Part shown: piece after piece, positions 40,204 to 48,511 of the stretch
Layout: every line of letters starts with the position of its first letter
Numbering within the stretch: the first letter of the stretch is position 1
Assembly: GCF_900108345.1 (NCBI RefSeq)
Contig: NZ_FNVV01000012.1
Location: 444,978 to 508,977, forward strand
DNA from: Bacteroides ndongoniae
GTDB taxonomy: Bacteria; Bacteroidota; Bacteroidia; Bacteroidales; Bacteroidaceae
Direction: 5' to 3'
Length of the DNA stretch: 64,000 bases
Translations under genes and position numbers: made by a program
Notes under the pieces: generated by a model
What the model saw: the letters and a program-made list of their open reading frames with translations, nothing else
What the model was told of the DNA's origin: nothing
The model's database searches: none

Positions 40204-40379
40204 GCGTATGTTTATGCGGAAAGTTGCTTGTTTTCTTTGTCCGCAATGCTTGTGTACTGCGGCTGGAATGCTTGTGCGGTTCGGCCGGATTGCTTGTGCG
40301 GTTCGGCAGCAATGCTTGTTGCCTGCGGAAGCGTGGCTTTTCGTGACGGAAAACGTCGTTTCCGCACCCTTTTCGGAGT
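40204..40379. repeat. 22-bp periodic array between ychF and the EamA gene
   Basis: GCTTG anchors at 40226, 40248, 40270, 40292 and 40314, and GCTTT at 40336, are each exactly 22 bp apart. Units resemble GCTTGTGCGGTTCGGCCGG. More decayed units in the same phase seem to begin at 40204 and to continue at 40358. The 710-base gap 39917-40626 holds this array, simple GC-rich sequence and a promoter, but no credible gene. Confidence 0.75.
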
Positions 40380-40596
40380 GCTTTTTCTCTATTTTATTTG
40401 TAAGTATTTTGCTATCATTCTGTGCTTCTGCCAACTACGGATTTTTGCTTTCGGAACGACGGCCAACCTTGGTATCGGGCCGGAAAAACGGATTCTGAAG
40501 GGCTTGGAAAAGCAAAGTGTCAAAATGTAACTTACCCTTGTTCGAGGGGCTGAAGATAGGGAGGTGGCGGGTGTTGGCGGATTGCTTTTTCTGTAT

Positions 40597-40604
40597 TACT
40601 TTTG
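40597..40604 (+). promoter_or_regulatory. -7 promoter element for the EamA transporter
   Basis: TACTTTTG fits TAnnTTTG. A TTGG at 40574-40577 could serve as a weak -33 with a 19-base spacer. The predicted start is near 40611, leaving a leader of about 16 bases. Confidence 0.5.
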
Positions 40605-40626
40605 CAGGCGCAAAATCTAAATTGTT

Positions 40627-41571
40627 ATGAATTCAAAAGCGAAAGGTTATCTTCTGGGAGCAGTGGCGGCGGCATCTTATGGCATGAACCCGCTGTTTGC
40701 CTTGCCCCTTTACAAGGCGGGAATGAATCCCGATTCGGTGTTGTTCTACAGGTATTTGTTCGCCATCCCTTTGCTGGGCATCATGCTGAAGGCACGCGGA
40801 CGTAACTTCCGGCTGGAGCGCAGGCAGGTCTTCCCGCTCATCGTGATGGGACTGCTGGTGGCCATATCTTCGCTCACGCTGTTCGAGAGCTACAACTACA
40901 TGGACGTGGGCATTGCCTCGACCCTGCTGTTTGTCTACCCTATCATGGTGACGCTGATTATGGCTTTTGTCTATAAGGAGAAGCTGACGTGGCAACTGGC
41001 CTTGTGTATGGTGCTTGCCCTGAGCGGCATCGGTCTGCTGTATAAGGGCGGCGACGGTGCTACGCTGAGTCTGGTGGGCACGGCATTTGTGTTTGCTTCG
41101 TCGCTTTCGTATGCTATATATATTGTAGGAGTCAATCAGGGATCGCTTAAGGAAGTGGCTACGCTGAAGGTCACTTTCTATGTGCTTCTGTTCGGTGTGT
41201 CGCTTTTTGTGGTTCGCCTGTGGAATAGCGGCGAGTGGCATACGCCGGAAGCCAGCCAGTGGTATCTTTGGGGCAATCTGCTGGGACTGGCAGTCTTCCC
41301 TACGGCCATTTCGTTCCTTTGTACTACGAGCGCCATTCAGTATATCGGCTCTACCCCTACCGCCATTTTGGGCGCTTTGGAGCCGGTGACGGCAGTCATC
41401 ATCGGTGTGATGGTCTTTGGCGAGACAATCACGCTGCGTGTGTTCTGCGGACTGGTGCTGATTATCGTAGCCGTGACATTTGTTGTGGCAGGCGGAAACA
41501 TAACGTCGCATTTGGTGCGCTTCCGCAAGCTTTTCCCGCGGTTGCCGTTGCATCGCAAGAAACACGCTTAA
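40627..41571 (+). CDS. EamA/DMT-family transporter
   Basis: This 314-residue inner-membrane protein has ten hydrophobic helices arranged as two EamA repeats (MNSKAKGYLLGAVAAASYGMN to ALSGIGLLYKGG, and TLSLVGTAFVFASSLSYAIY to IIVAVTFVVAG). Family phrases include TLLFVYPIMVTLIMAF and STPTAILGALEPVTAVIIGV. Members export or import amino acids, nucleotide derivatives or other small molecules; the substrate cannot be predicted. It stands alone, with its own promoter and a terminator behind it. Confidence 0.9.
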   Translation: MNSKAKGYLLGAVAAASYGMNPLFALPLYKAGMNPDSVLFYRYLFAIPLLGIMLKARGRNFRLERRQVFPLIVMGLLVAISSLTLFESYNYMDVGIASTLLFVYPIMVTLIMAFVYKEKLTWQLALCMVLALSGIGLLYKGGDGATLSLVGTAFVFASSLSYAIYIVGVNQGSLKEVATLKVTFYVLLFGVSLFVVRLWNSGEWHTPEASQWYLWGNLLGLAVFPTAISFLCTTSAIQYIGSTPTAILGALEPVTAVIIGVMVFGETITLRVFCGLVLIIVAVTFVVAGGNITSHLVRFRKLFPRLPLHRKKHA

Positions 41572-41576
41572 CCCCT

Positions 41577-41647
41577 CTGTCTGTCGTTTAGCCGACAGAC
41601 AGCCGATAAAAATAAAAGCCGGAATGCATCGCGCACTCCGGCTTTTC
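41577..41647. terminator. Two hairpins between the EamA gene and the DUF3836 gene
   Basis: CTGTCTGTCG (41577-41586) pairs with CGACAGACAG (41593-41602). Then AAAAGCCGGA (41614-41623) pairs with TCCGGCTTTT (41637-41646), with a T run on one side and an A run on the other. The second is a typical bidirectional terminator for these convergent genes. Confidence 0.8.
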
Positions 41648-41719
41648 TGTTATGTAAAAAAGGTTTTTGGTTATTTATGAGAGTATTTTTAAGAGAGAAT
41701 TGGCAGGGCCGTCCGGTTG

Positions 41720-42103
41720 TTACATGTTGGGATTATCCATTGTAACGGTCAGTTCCGGAACGATTACATAAGCGCCTTTCTTTTTGTTCCATTTGTAGTA
41801 CTCTGTAGTCAAGGTCTTACCCTGGTAAGTATAATGGATACAAATGTCTTTTTCCCATTTATTCTGTTCGCTGTTCCATTTCAAAGCTTCGTTCTCGATC
41901 ATGCGTTTCTGGTCGTCGTACTTATAGTTATACTTCATGTAGTTGGCCAGCAAAGCGCCGTCTGCTTTGTAAACAGTCTGTCCTACCATCAGTCCGTCTA
42001 CTTCTTGCGAATTGTAAACGAGATTGTTCGAATTGAAAGCGTTAACGTTCATTCCACATACAGCGAGAATAGAAGATAAGATCAAAGTTTTTAAAGTTTT
42101 CAT
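41720..42103 (-). CDS. DUF3836 family exported protein
   Basis: This 127-residue protein has signal peptide MKTLKTLILSSILAVCGMNVNA. The rest matches the short Bacteroides DUF3836 family: YKYDDQKRMIENEALKWNSE, KWEKDICIHYTYQGKTLTTEY and a C-terminal WNKKKGAYVIVPELTVTM. These read like repeated beta-hairpins similar to YD-type 'tYeYDdqgR' units. The family is of unknown function and is probably periplasmic. It has its own promoter upstream on the minus strand. Confidence 0.85.
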   Translation of the reverse strand: MKTLKTLILSSILAVCGMNVNAFNSNNLVYNSQEVDGLMVGQTVYKADGALLANYMKYNYKYDDQKRMIENEALKWNSEQNKWEKDICIHYTYQGKTLTTEYYKWNKKKGAYVIVPELTVTMDNPNM

Positions 42104-42163
42104 GATTGCTATGTTTTTAAGTTATATTTCAAATTTCTATCATTATGTTCTCGAAAACGGCTG

Positions 42164-42196
42164 CAAAGGTAGTGATTTTATTGATATGAAAACAAA
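42164..42196 (-). promoter_or_regulatory. Promoter of the DUF3836 gene
   Basis: On the minus strand TTTG (42196-42193), a 21-base spacer and TACCTTTG (42171-42164) match the Bacteroides consensus. The predicted start is about 55 bases before the ATG at 42103. Confidence 0.65.
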
Positions 42197-42380
42197 AACG
42201 GGTGAAAATAATGTCAAAATGTCAATTCTCTATGCTGGGTATGACTTTCTTTTTGGCAATCTTTATAAATAAAAAATATCCGGCAGGAAGGTTGCCGGAT
42301 ATTCTATGGTGCAAACTGCATTTCGAAAGGAATGCTTTTGTTGCTTTCTGATTGTAAGTTAAATAAAGTTATAGACCTGC

Positions 42381-45239
42381 TTAGTGCGCCTCCAACCAGT
42401 TCTTTCCCCATCCGCAATCGGCTCTCAGGGGCACCTGCATGCGATAGGCGTTTTCCATTTCCTCGATTACAATTTTCTGCACGAGCTCCTTTTCTTCGGC
42501 CGGAACGCTGAAATTCAGTTCGTCGTGCACCTGCAAAATCATCTTTGCTTTCAGATTGTAACTGACAAAGCGCTGATAGATGCGCGCCATGGCTACTTTG
42601 ATGATGTCGGCGGCACTGCCTTGTATGGGGGCATTGATGGCATTTCGCTCGGCATAGCCACGCACGACGGCATTTCTTGAGTTGATGTCGGGCAGGAAAC
42701 GCTTGCGGTGGAAGATGGTCTCCACATAGCCGTGTTCGCGTGCCACCTCGATGCTTCGGTCCATATACTCCTTTACTTGGGGATAGGTTTCGAAATAGCC
42801 GTCGATCAGTTCTTTGGCTTCCTTACGGTCTACGTTCATACGCTCAGCCAGTCCGAAGACTGAAATGCCGTAGATGATACCGAAGTTGGCCGTTTTGGCC
42901 TTGCGGCGCATGTCCGATGTTACTTCTTTTATATCGGTCTTATAGATTTGGGCGGCCGTAGCAGCGTGAATGTCGTGGCCGCTACAGAAGGCTTCGATCA
43001 TGTTGGGGTCGCCGCTCAGATGCGCCATGATGCGCAGTTCTATCTGCGAGTAGTCTGCCGAGAAGAACTCGCAACCGTCGTCGGGGATAAAGGCTTTGCG
43101 TATTTCCTTGCCGTCCTCGTCGCGGATGGGGATGTTCTGCAGGTTGGGGTTGCTCGAACTAAGCCGTCCTGTAGCGGTGACTGCCTGGTTGAAGGACGTA
43201 TGTATGCGTCCCGTGCGCGGATTGATGAGCTGGGGCAGGGCGTCGATGTAGGTGCCGAGCAGTTTCTTTAGTCCGCGATGTTCGAGTATCTTGTCGATGA
43301 TAGGATGCTTGCTGCGCAGGCTTTCGAGCACTTCTTCGCTGGTGACGTACTGTCCGGTTTTTGTCTTCTTGGCCTTGCCGGTGATTTTCAGTTTGTCGAA
43401 GAGTACTTCGCCTACTTGCTTGGGCGAGCCGATATTGAAGGTTTCGCCGGCCAGCTCGTAGATGGCTTTCTCGATTTCCTGCAAACGGGCTGTGAAGTGT
43501 GCCGAGGTTTGCTTAAGGGCTTCGGTGTCGATGCGCACGCCGTTGGTCTCGATGTTCACCAGTACGGGGACAAGGGGCATTTCGATTTCGTAGAAGAGGC
43601 GTTCTACTCCTTGTGCTTTCAGTTCCTTTTCAAGGACGTTTTTCAGCTTCAGGGTGACGTCGGCGTCTTCGCAGGCGTAACGATAGACTTCTTCGGGTGC
43701 GAGATCGCGCATACTTTTCTGGTTCTTCCCGCGGGGGCCTATCAGTTCGTCGATGTGGATGGTCTGATAGTGCAGGTAGATTTCGGCCAGGTAGTCCATG
43801 TTATGTCGCAGCTCGGGCTGAAGCACGTAGTGGGCAAGCATGGTGTCGAACAACGGGCCTTGCACTTTGACTCCGTAATTCTGTAAAACGATCATGTCGT
43901 ACTTGATGTTCTGGCCGACTTTCACCGATTTTTCGTTTTCGTAGAGCGGGCGAAGGTCGTTTACAATTCTTAACGCTTCTTCACGGTTAGCTGGTACGGG
44001 TACGTAGTAACCTTTGTTTTCGCTGTCGCTGAAGCTCATTCCCACAAGTTCGGCCTCCATGGCTTCGGTGCTTGTAGTCTCTGTATCTATTGCAAGAATT
44101 TCTGTTGTAAGTAACTTTTGAAAAAATTCTGCTCTTTTCTCTTCTGTATCAATAAGTTGGTAGTCGTAATCGAGCATTTCTAATCGCGTCAGATTTGTTT
44201 TTTCCGGAGCGCTCGCCCCCTCGTCCGCAATTTCGGCAAACAAATCGCCTTGCTGGGGTAGGGTGTTGGTGGCGAGGCTGGCTTGCGGCTGTGCAAACAG
44301 AGTTCCGGCAAAAAGGTCGGGTGTGCCTGCTGCCGATTGACCTGTAGTCGGAGCGGAAGTATTGCCTTTGCCAAGGACACGGTCGATGAGTGTGCGGAAT
44401 TCCAGTTCACCGAAAATCTTGCGGAGTTCCTGCTCGTCGGGTTCTTCGCGTACCAGGCTGTCCATGTCGAGTGCGATGGGAGCATCGGTCTTGATGGTGG
44501 CCAGGAATTTGGAGAAAGTGATCATTTCGCGGTTCGCCTCTACTTTGGTCTTCAAGGCTCCTTTCAGTTGGTCGGTGTGTTCGAGCAGATTTTCGATGCT
44601 GCCGAACTGGGCTATCAGCTTTTGAGCGGTTTTCTCGCCCACGCCGGGACAACCGGGTATGTTGTCCGATGCGTCGCCCATCAGGCCAAGCATGTCGATG
44701 ACCTGTGGAATGGAATCGATACTGAATTTAGCCTTTACCTCGTTGATACCCATTACCTCGAAGCCGCCCGTGTGCTTGGGACGGTACATGAAGACGTTTT
44801 CGCTGACCAATTGTCCGTAGTCTTTGTCGGGCGTCATCATGTAGGTGGTGATGCCCTGTCGTCCGGCTTCGGTGGCCAGTGTGCCTATTACGTCATCGGC
44901 TTCGTAGCCCGGCACCTCCAGAATGGGGATGCGGTAGGCGCGGATGATGTCTTTTATAATAGGTACGGAGAGGCGGATGGTTTCGGGTGTTTCTTCGCGC
45001 TGCGCCTTGTACTGTTCGTAGGCCTCGTGTCGGAAGGTGGGACCTGCGGGGTCGAAGGCGACTCCGATGTGGGTAGGGTTCTCTTTCTTCAGGACTTCTT
45101 CCAGCGTGTTTACAAAGCCCAGTATGGCGGATGTATTGAAGCCTTTGGAGTTGATTCGCGGGTTCTTGATAAGCGCATAATAGGCCCGATATATCAGGGC
45201 ATAAGCGTCGAGAAGGAATAGTTTATTGGTTGAATTCAT
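42381..45239 (-). CDS. polA: DNA polymerase I
   Basis: This protein of about 952 residues has three domains. The N-terminal 5'-3' exonuclease has IGVAFDPAGPTFRHEAYEQY, EVPGYEADDVIGTLA and TPDKDYGQLV. The proofreading-type 3'-5' exonuclease has ILAIDTETTST with its Asp/Glu pair. The polymerase domain has motif A DYSQIELRIMAHLSGDPN, motif B RRKAKTANFGIIYGISVFGL and motif C LQVHDELNFSVP. It fills gaps in repair and Okazaki-fragment processing. The frame extends 21 bases upstream, but ATG 45239 (MNSTNKLFLLDAYALIYRAY) is the usual start. It is divergent from the prenyl synthase gene. Confidence 0.97.
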   Translation of the reverse strand: MNSTNKLFLLDAYALIYRAYYALIKNPRINSKGFNTSAILGFVNTLEEVLKKENPTHIGVAFDPAGPTFRHEAYEQYKAQREETPETIRLSVPIIKDIIRAYRIPILEVPGYEADDVIGTLATEAGRQGITTYMMTPDKDYGQLVSENVFMYRPKHTGGFEVMGINEVKAKFSIDSIPQVIDMLGLMGDASDNIPGCPGVGEKTAQKLIAQFGSIENLLEHTDQLKGALKTKVEANREMITFSKFLATIKTDAPIALDMDSLVREEPDEQELRKIFGELEFRTLIDRVLGKGNTSAPTTGQSAAGTPDLFAGTLFAQPQASLATNTLPQQGDLFAEIADEGASAPEKTNLTRLEMLDYDYQLIDTEEKRAEFFQKLLTTEILAIDTETTSTEAMEAELVGMSFSDSENKGYYVPVPANREEALRIVNDLRPLYENEKSVKVGQNIKYDMIVLQNYGVKVQGPLFDTMLAHYVLQPELRHNMDYLAEIYLHYQTIHIDELIGPRGKNQKSMRDLAPEEVYRYACEDADVTLKLKNVLEKELKAQGVERLFYEIEMPLVPVLVNIETNGVRIDTEALKQTSAHFTARLQEIEKAIYELAGETFNIGSPKQVGEVLFDKLKITGKAKKTKTGQYVTSEEVLESLRSKHPIIDKILEHRGLKKLLGTYIDALPQLINPRTGRIHTSFNQAVTATGRLSSSNPNLQNIPIRDEDGKEIRKAFIPDDGCEFFSADYSQIELRIMAHLSGDPNMIEAFCSGHDIHAATAAQIYKTDIKEVTSDMRRKAKTANFGIIYGISVFGLAERMNVDRKEAKELIDGYFETYPQVKEYMDRSIEVAREHGYVETIFHRKRFLPDINSRNAVVRGYAERNAINAPIQGSAADIIKVAMARIYQRFVSYNLKAKMILQVHDELNFSVPAEEKELVQKIVIEEMENAYRMQVPLRADCGWGKNWLEAH

Positions 45240-45291
45240 ACATTTAATCCTTTTTTTCATGGTAAAAGTACAAAAAAATACTGTTTATTAC

Positions 45292-45299
45292 TATTTTTG
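45292..45299 (+). promoter_or_regulatory. -7 promoter element for the polyprenyl synthase gene
   Basis: TATTTTTG fits TAnnTTTG; no clear -33. It lies 18 bases before the ATG at 45317. On the other strand, TACTTTTA (45270-45263) is a weaker -7 candidate for polA. Confidence 0.45.
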
Positions 45300-45316
45300 C
45301 GGTCAAATAGCAGTGC

Positions 45317-46291
45317 ATGAACAGTATATCGATAATTAAAAATCCTATTTCTACCGAATTGGGCGACTTCAATAGGCTATTTGACAGCTCCCTTTCCAGT
45401 TCTAACCCCTTGTTGAAGAGTGTCATTGAGCATATCCGGCAAAGGAGTGGGAAGAGGATGCGTCCGATGCTGGTGTTGCTTATGGGCAAGCTGTTTGGAG
45501 AAGTCAACCAGTCTACGCTTCATGCGGCAGCAGCTTTGGAACTGCTTCATACGGCCAGTCTGGTGCACGACGACGTGGTAGACGAAAGTAGCGAGCGGCG
45601 CGGACAGCTGTCGGTGAATGCAGTGTTTAATAATAAGGTAGCTGTTTTGTCGGGCGATTATCTGCTGGCTACAGCCTTGGTACAGGTGGCTCTGACCCGC
45701 AATCACGACATTATCGACGTGGTTTCTGCATTGGGGCAGGACTTGGCCGAAGGTGAACTGCTACAACTTTCCAACGTTAGCAATCTTGAGTTTTCCGAGT
45801 CGGTTTATTTCGACGTTATCCGCAAGAAGACGGCGGCTTTGTTCGCTGCCTGTACCAAAGCGGGGGCTTTGTCGGTAGGAGCAACCGATGAAGAAGTCGA
45901 GGATGCCCGTCTGTTCGGTGAATACATCGGTATTTGCTTCCAGATAAAGGACGATATCTTCGATTACTACGACAGCAAGGAGATAGGCAAACCTACGGGT
46001 AACGACATGCACGAAGGCAAACTGACGCTTCCGGTGCTTTATGCACTGAACGCTACCCACGATGAAGAGGCTCGCGCACTGGCCCTGAAAGTGAAGGAAG
46101 GTAGTGCTTCGGCCGATGAAATCGGGCATTTGGTGCGTTTCACCAAGGAAAACGGAGGCATCGAGTATGCTGAAAAGGTGATGAACGACTATCGTGAGAA
46201 AGCTTTTGCTTTGTTGCCTGCCGAAGGGCATGCGGACGTTAAACAAGCTCTTACTGCTTACTTGAACTACGTGGTAGAACGCGAGAAATAA
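45317..46291 (+). CDS. Polyprenyl diphosphate synthase
   Basis: This 324-residue trans-prenyltransferase condenses isopentenyl diphosphate units into a long chain, probably for the menaquinone side chain. It shows the first Asp-rich motif LVHDDVVDESSERRG, the GDYLLATAL segment and the second motif ICFQIKDDIFDYY. GKRMRPMLVLL near the N-terminus is the allylic-substrate region. Chain length (octa- or longer) cannot be read with certainty, so no symbol is given; it resembles IspB. A 22-bp repeat array follows. Confidence 0.92.
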   Translation: MNSISIIKNPISTELGDFNRLFDSSLSSSNPLLKSVIEHIRQRSGKRMRPMLVLLMGKLFGEVNQSTLHAAAALELLHTASLVHDDVVDESSERRGQLSVNAVFNNKVAVLSGDYLLATALVQVALTRNHDIIDVVSALGQDLAEGELLQLSNVSNLEFSESVYFDVIRKKTAALFAACTKAGALSVGATDEEVEDARLFGEYIGICFQIKDDIFDYYDSKEIGKPTGNDMHEGKLTLPVLYALNATHDEEARALALKVKEGSASADEIGHLVRFTKENGGIEYAEKVMNDYREKAFALLPAEGHADVKQALTAYLNYVVEREK

Positions 46292-46384
46292 GCGCATTCC
46301 CGTCGCTACATCGGTCTGGGCAGAGACCTTTATTATTCCCTTTTATTCATTCAACACAGCTGGTTTTATCGGGCTTTGCAGGAC

Positions 46385-46480
46385 ACTTGCATGGCTCGTG
46401 AGAGACACTTGCACGGCTCGCGAGCAACACTTGCACGGCTCACGAACAACACTTGTGTGGCTCGGACACATCGCTTATTG
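46385..46480. repeat. 22-bp periodic array after the prenyl synthase gene
   Basis: ACTTG anchors at 46385, 46407, 46429 and 46451 are each 22 bp apart, with a decayed fifth unit at about 46473. The unit (ACTTGCACGGCTCGCGAG plus four bases) is essentially that of the 21.7 kb array. It lies between convergent genes; the remaining sequence of 46292-46615 shows no gene. Confidence 0.8.
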
Positions 46481-46615
46481 CCTGTTTTCGTGGAAAAAAG
46501 GAGTATAAAAAACGCCTTCCGGTTGTCCGAAAAGCGTTCCTTATTGAAAGCTGTTTGTCCCTTTCCTTTTGCGGAAGAGGGGCGTTGGGCGGCGATAGCA
46601 AGTGACTGGCGACAA

Positions 46616-47518
46616 TTAGAAGAATTTTGTCTCCTGACCCAGAATGTCGCTCAACAGCAGGTTGGCCAGGCGGCTTGTGCCCAAGCGGAACAGGCTGTTG
46701 TTCAGCCATTCTTCGCCCAGTATTTCTTTAACGATGGTGTAGTATACCAATGCATCGTTCACTGTGTTGATGCCTCCGGCGGGCTTGAAACCGATCTTTA
46801 TACCCGTCTCTTTGTAATATTCTTTGATGGCCTGACACATAACGTAAGCGGCTTCGGGAGTGGCGGCAGGCTGCTGTTTTCCGGTAGAAGTCTTGATGAA
46901 GTCGGCACCGGCATACATGGATAGGATAGAGGCTTTCTTGATGTTCGAAGCGGTCTTCAGGGCACCTGTTTCCAGAATGACTTTCAGGTGATGATCCTTG
47001 CAAGTCTCTTTCAGTTCCTGTATTTCGTCGCACATTTCTTCGTAGTTTCCACTGAGGAACTTGCCTACTGAAATAACGATGTCTATCTCGTCGGCACCTT
47101 CCATGATGGCCATGGCTGTTTCGGCTACTTTAACCTCGATGAATGTCTGCGAGGAGGGGAATCCACCCGATACGCAGGCTATTTTCACGTCTTCCACTTC
47201 GAGCGTGTCTTTTACTATTTCAGCGAAGTTGGGGTATACGCAGATGGCTGCTACGTTTTTCAGGTCGGGGTGCAGTTCGTCGAACTGGTTGACTTTTTGG
47301 GTAAATTTCATTACGCTTTCATCGCTGTCTTCACTCTTCAGTGTGGTCAGATCGATGCAGTTGAACAGAAACTTCTTGACGTCCATGGTATCGTTTGCAG
47401 GGACTTTTTCTGTCATGATTTTGGCTACCTGGGCAGCTACTTCGGCATCGTCCAGCTGGGTGTTGTACTTGGCTAGAGCGGCATCGTACTTGCTCTTGTT
47501 CGGTTCGTTTTTATCCAT
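46616..47518 (-). CDS. deoC: Deoxyribose-phosphate aldolase
   Basis: This 300-residue class I aldolase cleaves deoxyribose 5-phosphate to acetaldehyde and glyceraldehyde 3-phosphate in nucleoside breakdown. The core motifs are CVYPNFAEIVKDTL, EIDIVISVGKFLSGNY, LKVILETGAL and the Schiff-base lysine segment GADFIKTSTGK, then KPAGGINTVNDALVY. It is longer than E. coli DeoC because of a roughly 60-residue N-terminal extension, as in other Bacteroidota. It is the third gene of the dtd, MazG-like, deoC run (26 bases after the MazG-like gene). Confidence 0.95.
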   Translation of the reverse strand: MDKNEPNKSKYDAALAKYNTQLDDAEVAAQVAKIMTEKVPANDTMDVKKFLFNCIDLTTLKSEDSDESVMKFTQKVNQFDELHPDLKNVAAICVYPNFAEIVKDTLEVEDVKIACVSGGFPSSQTFIEVKVAETAMAIMEGADEIDIVISVGKFLSGNYEEMCDEIQELKETCKDHHLKVILETGALKTASNIKKASILSMYAGADFIKTSTGKQQPAATPEAAYVMCQAIKEYYKETGIKIGFKPAGGINTVNDALVYYTIVKEILGEEWLNNSLFRLGTSRLANLLLSDILGQETKFF

Positions 47519-47544
47519 GATGTTTCTCTTTTAGGGTAGGGTTA

Positions 47545-47919
47545 TTATTGTCTTAGTTTTTCGTTATTCAGGTGCCGTTGGTTATCTCGGCGTGTCTTCT
47601 TTTCCAAGGTTTGTCTGAAGGCTTCGGTGACATCTACACCTGTCTGGTTGGCGATGCATAGAAGCACCCAGAGGATGTCGGCTATCTCTTCGTCCAGATT
47701 GTCTTTTTCGCCTTGTTTGAACGACTGGTCGCCGTATTTCCGGGCCATCACGCGAGCCAGTTCTCCAACTTCTTCGGTCAATACGGCCATGTTGGTCAGT
47801 TCGCTGAAGTAGCGCACACCGTATTGTTTTATCCAGTTGTCTACTTGCTGCTGGGCATCGTGCAGGGTGATGCCTGTGGGGCTGTTTTCTTCCGTATTCA
47901 TCGTCTGTACTCCTTTCAT
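47545..47919 (-). CDS. MazG-like nucleotide pyrophosphohydrolase
   Basis: This 124-residue all-alpha NTP pyrophosphatase has the MazG metal-binding pattern VLTEEVGELARVMARKYG (E-x2-E) followed by DNLDEEIADILWVLLCIAN (E-x2-D). It probably removes non-canonical or excess nucleotides. The start codon overlaps the dtd stop as ATGA (47919-47916), supporting MKGVQTMNTEEN as the start and translational coupling; ATG 47901 is an alternative. Its exact nucleotide substrate is unknown. Confidence 0.88.
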   Translation of the reverse strand: MKGVQTMNTEENSPTGITLHDAQQQVDNWIKQYGVRYFSELTNMAVLTEEVGELARVMARKYGDQSFKQGEKDNLDEEIADILWVLLCIANQTGVDVTEAFRQTLEKKTRRDNQRHLNNEKLRQ

Positions 47920-48368
47920 TCTTTGTTTTTGGTGTCTATGCAGATGGTTACCGGTCCGTCGTTCAGCAGCTCTACTTTCATGTCTGCTCCGAATTCGCCT
48001 GTACCGATTTCCTTGCCCAATGCCTCAGTCAGGCAGCGGCAAAACTCTTCGTATAGCGGTATGGAGATGTCTGGTTTGGCAGCGTGGATATACGAGGGGC
48101 GGTTTCCTTTCTTGGTCGAGGCATGAAGGGTGAACTGGCTGATGACAAGTATTTCGCCGTCAATATCAAGAACAGATTTGTTCATAACGCCGTTTTCATC
48201 GTCGAAAATACGCAGGTTGACTATCTTCTTGCACAGCCAGTCGATGTCTTCGTGGTTGTCGGCTTCTTCGATGCCTACCAGTATCATCAGTCCTTTTCCG
48301 ATGGCCGATTTGCAATGTCCGTTGATGGTGACGGAGGCATGTCCGGCACGTTGTATCACTACTCTCAT
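47916..48368 (-). CDS. dtd: D-aminoacyl-tRNA deacylase
   Basis: This 150-residue enzyme frees tRNA from wrongly attached D-amino acids. It begins MRVVIQRAGHASVTINGHC and has the Dtd motifs GKGLMILVGIEEAD, LVISQFTLHAST (the SQFTL catalytic motif) and the cross-subunit loop, read here as GEFGADMKVELLNDGPVT (the usual GxFGAxMxVxLxNDGPVT). Length is normal. It is first of a three-gene operon with a MazG-like gene and deoC; a TATATTTG -7 element lies upstream at 48402-48395 on the minus strand. Confidence 0.96.
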   Translation of the reverse strand: MRVVIQRAGHASVTINGHCKSAIGKGLMILVGIEEADNHEDIDWLCKKIVNLRIFDDENGVMNKSVLDIDGEILVISQFTLHASTKKGNRPSYIHAAKPDISIPLYEEFCRCLTEALGKEIGTGEFGADMKVELLNDGPVTICIDTKNKE

Positions 48369-48394
48369 TTTGTTTTTATTTTACAGTTGGGTTA

Positions 48395-48402
48395 CAAATA
48401 TA
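48395..48402 (-). promoter_or_regulatory. -7 promoter element for the dtd operon
   Basis: TATATTTG on the minus strand, about 27 bases upstream of the dtd ATG; no clear -33 TTTG. Confidence 0.45.
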
Positions 48403-48511
48403 CAGATTATCCGCATTATAAAAAACAGACTGAGCCAAAATCCTGCATGATATTAGCCCTTTTTCCTGTCTGTCTGTTTTGGGTAAAGGAGTGTTTTGAG
48501 GCAGCTGCGCT

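Noticed and set aside
40201..40530. 109-codon plus-strand frame in the ychF-EamA gap
   Set aside because: It is produced by the 22-bp repeat array, and its sequence is the translation of repeats with no start signals.
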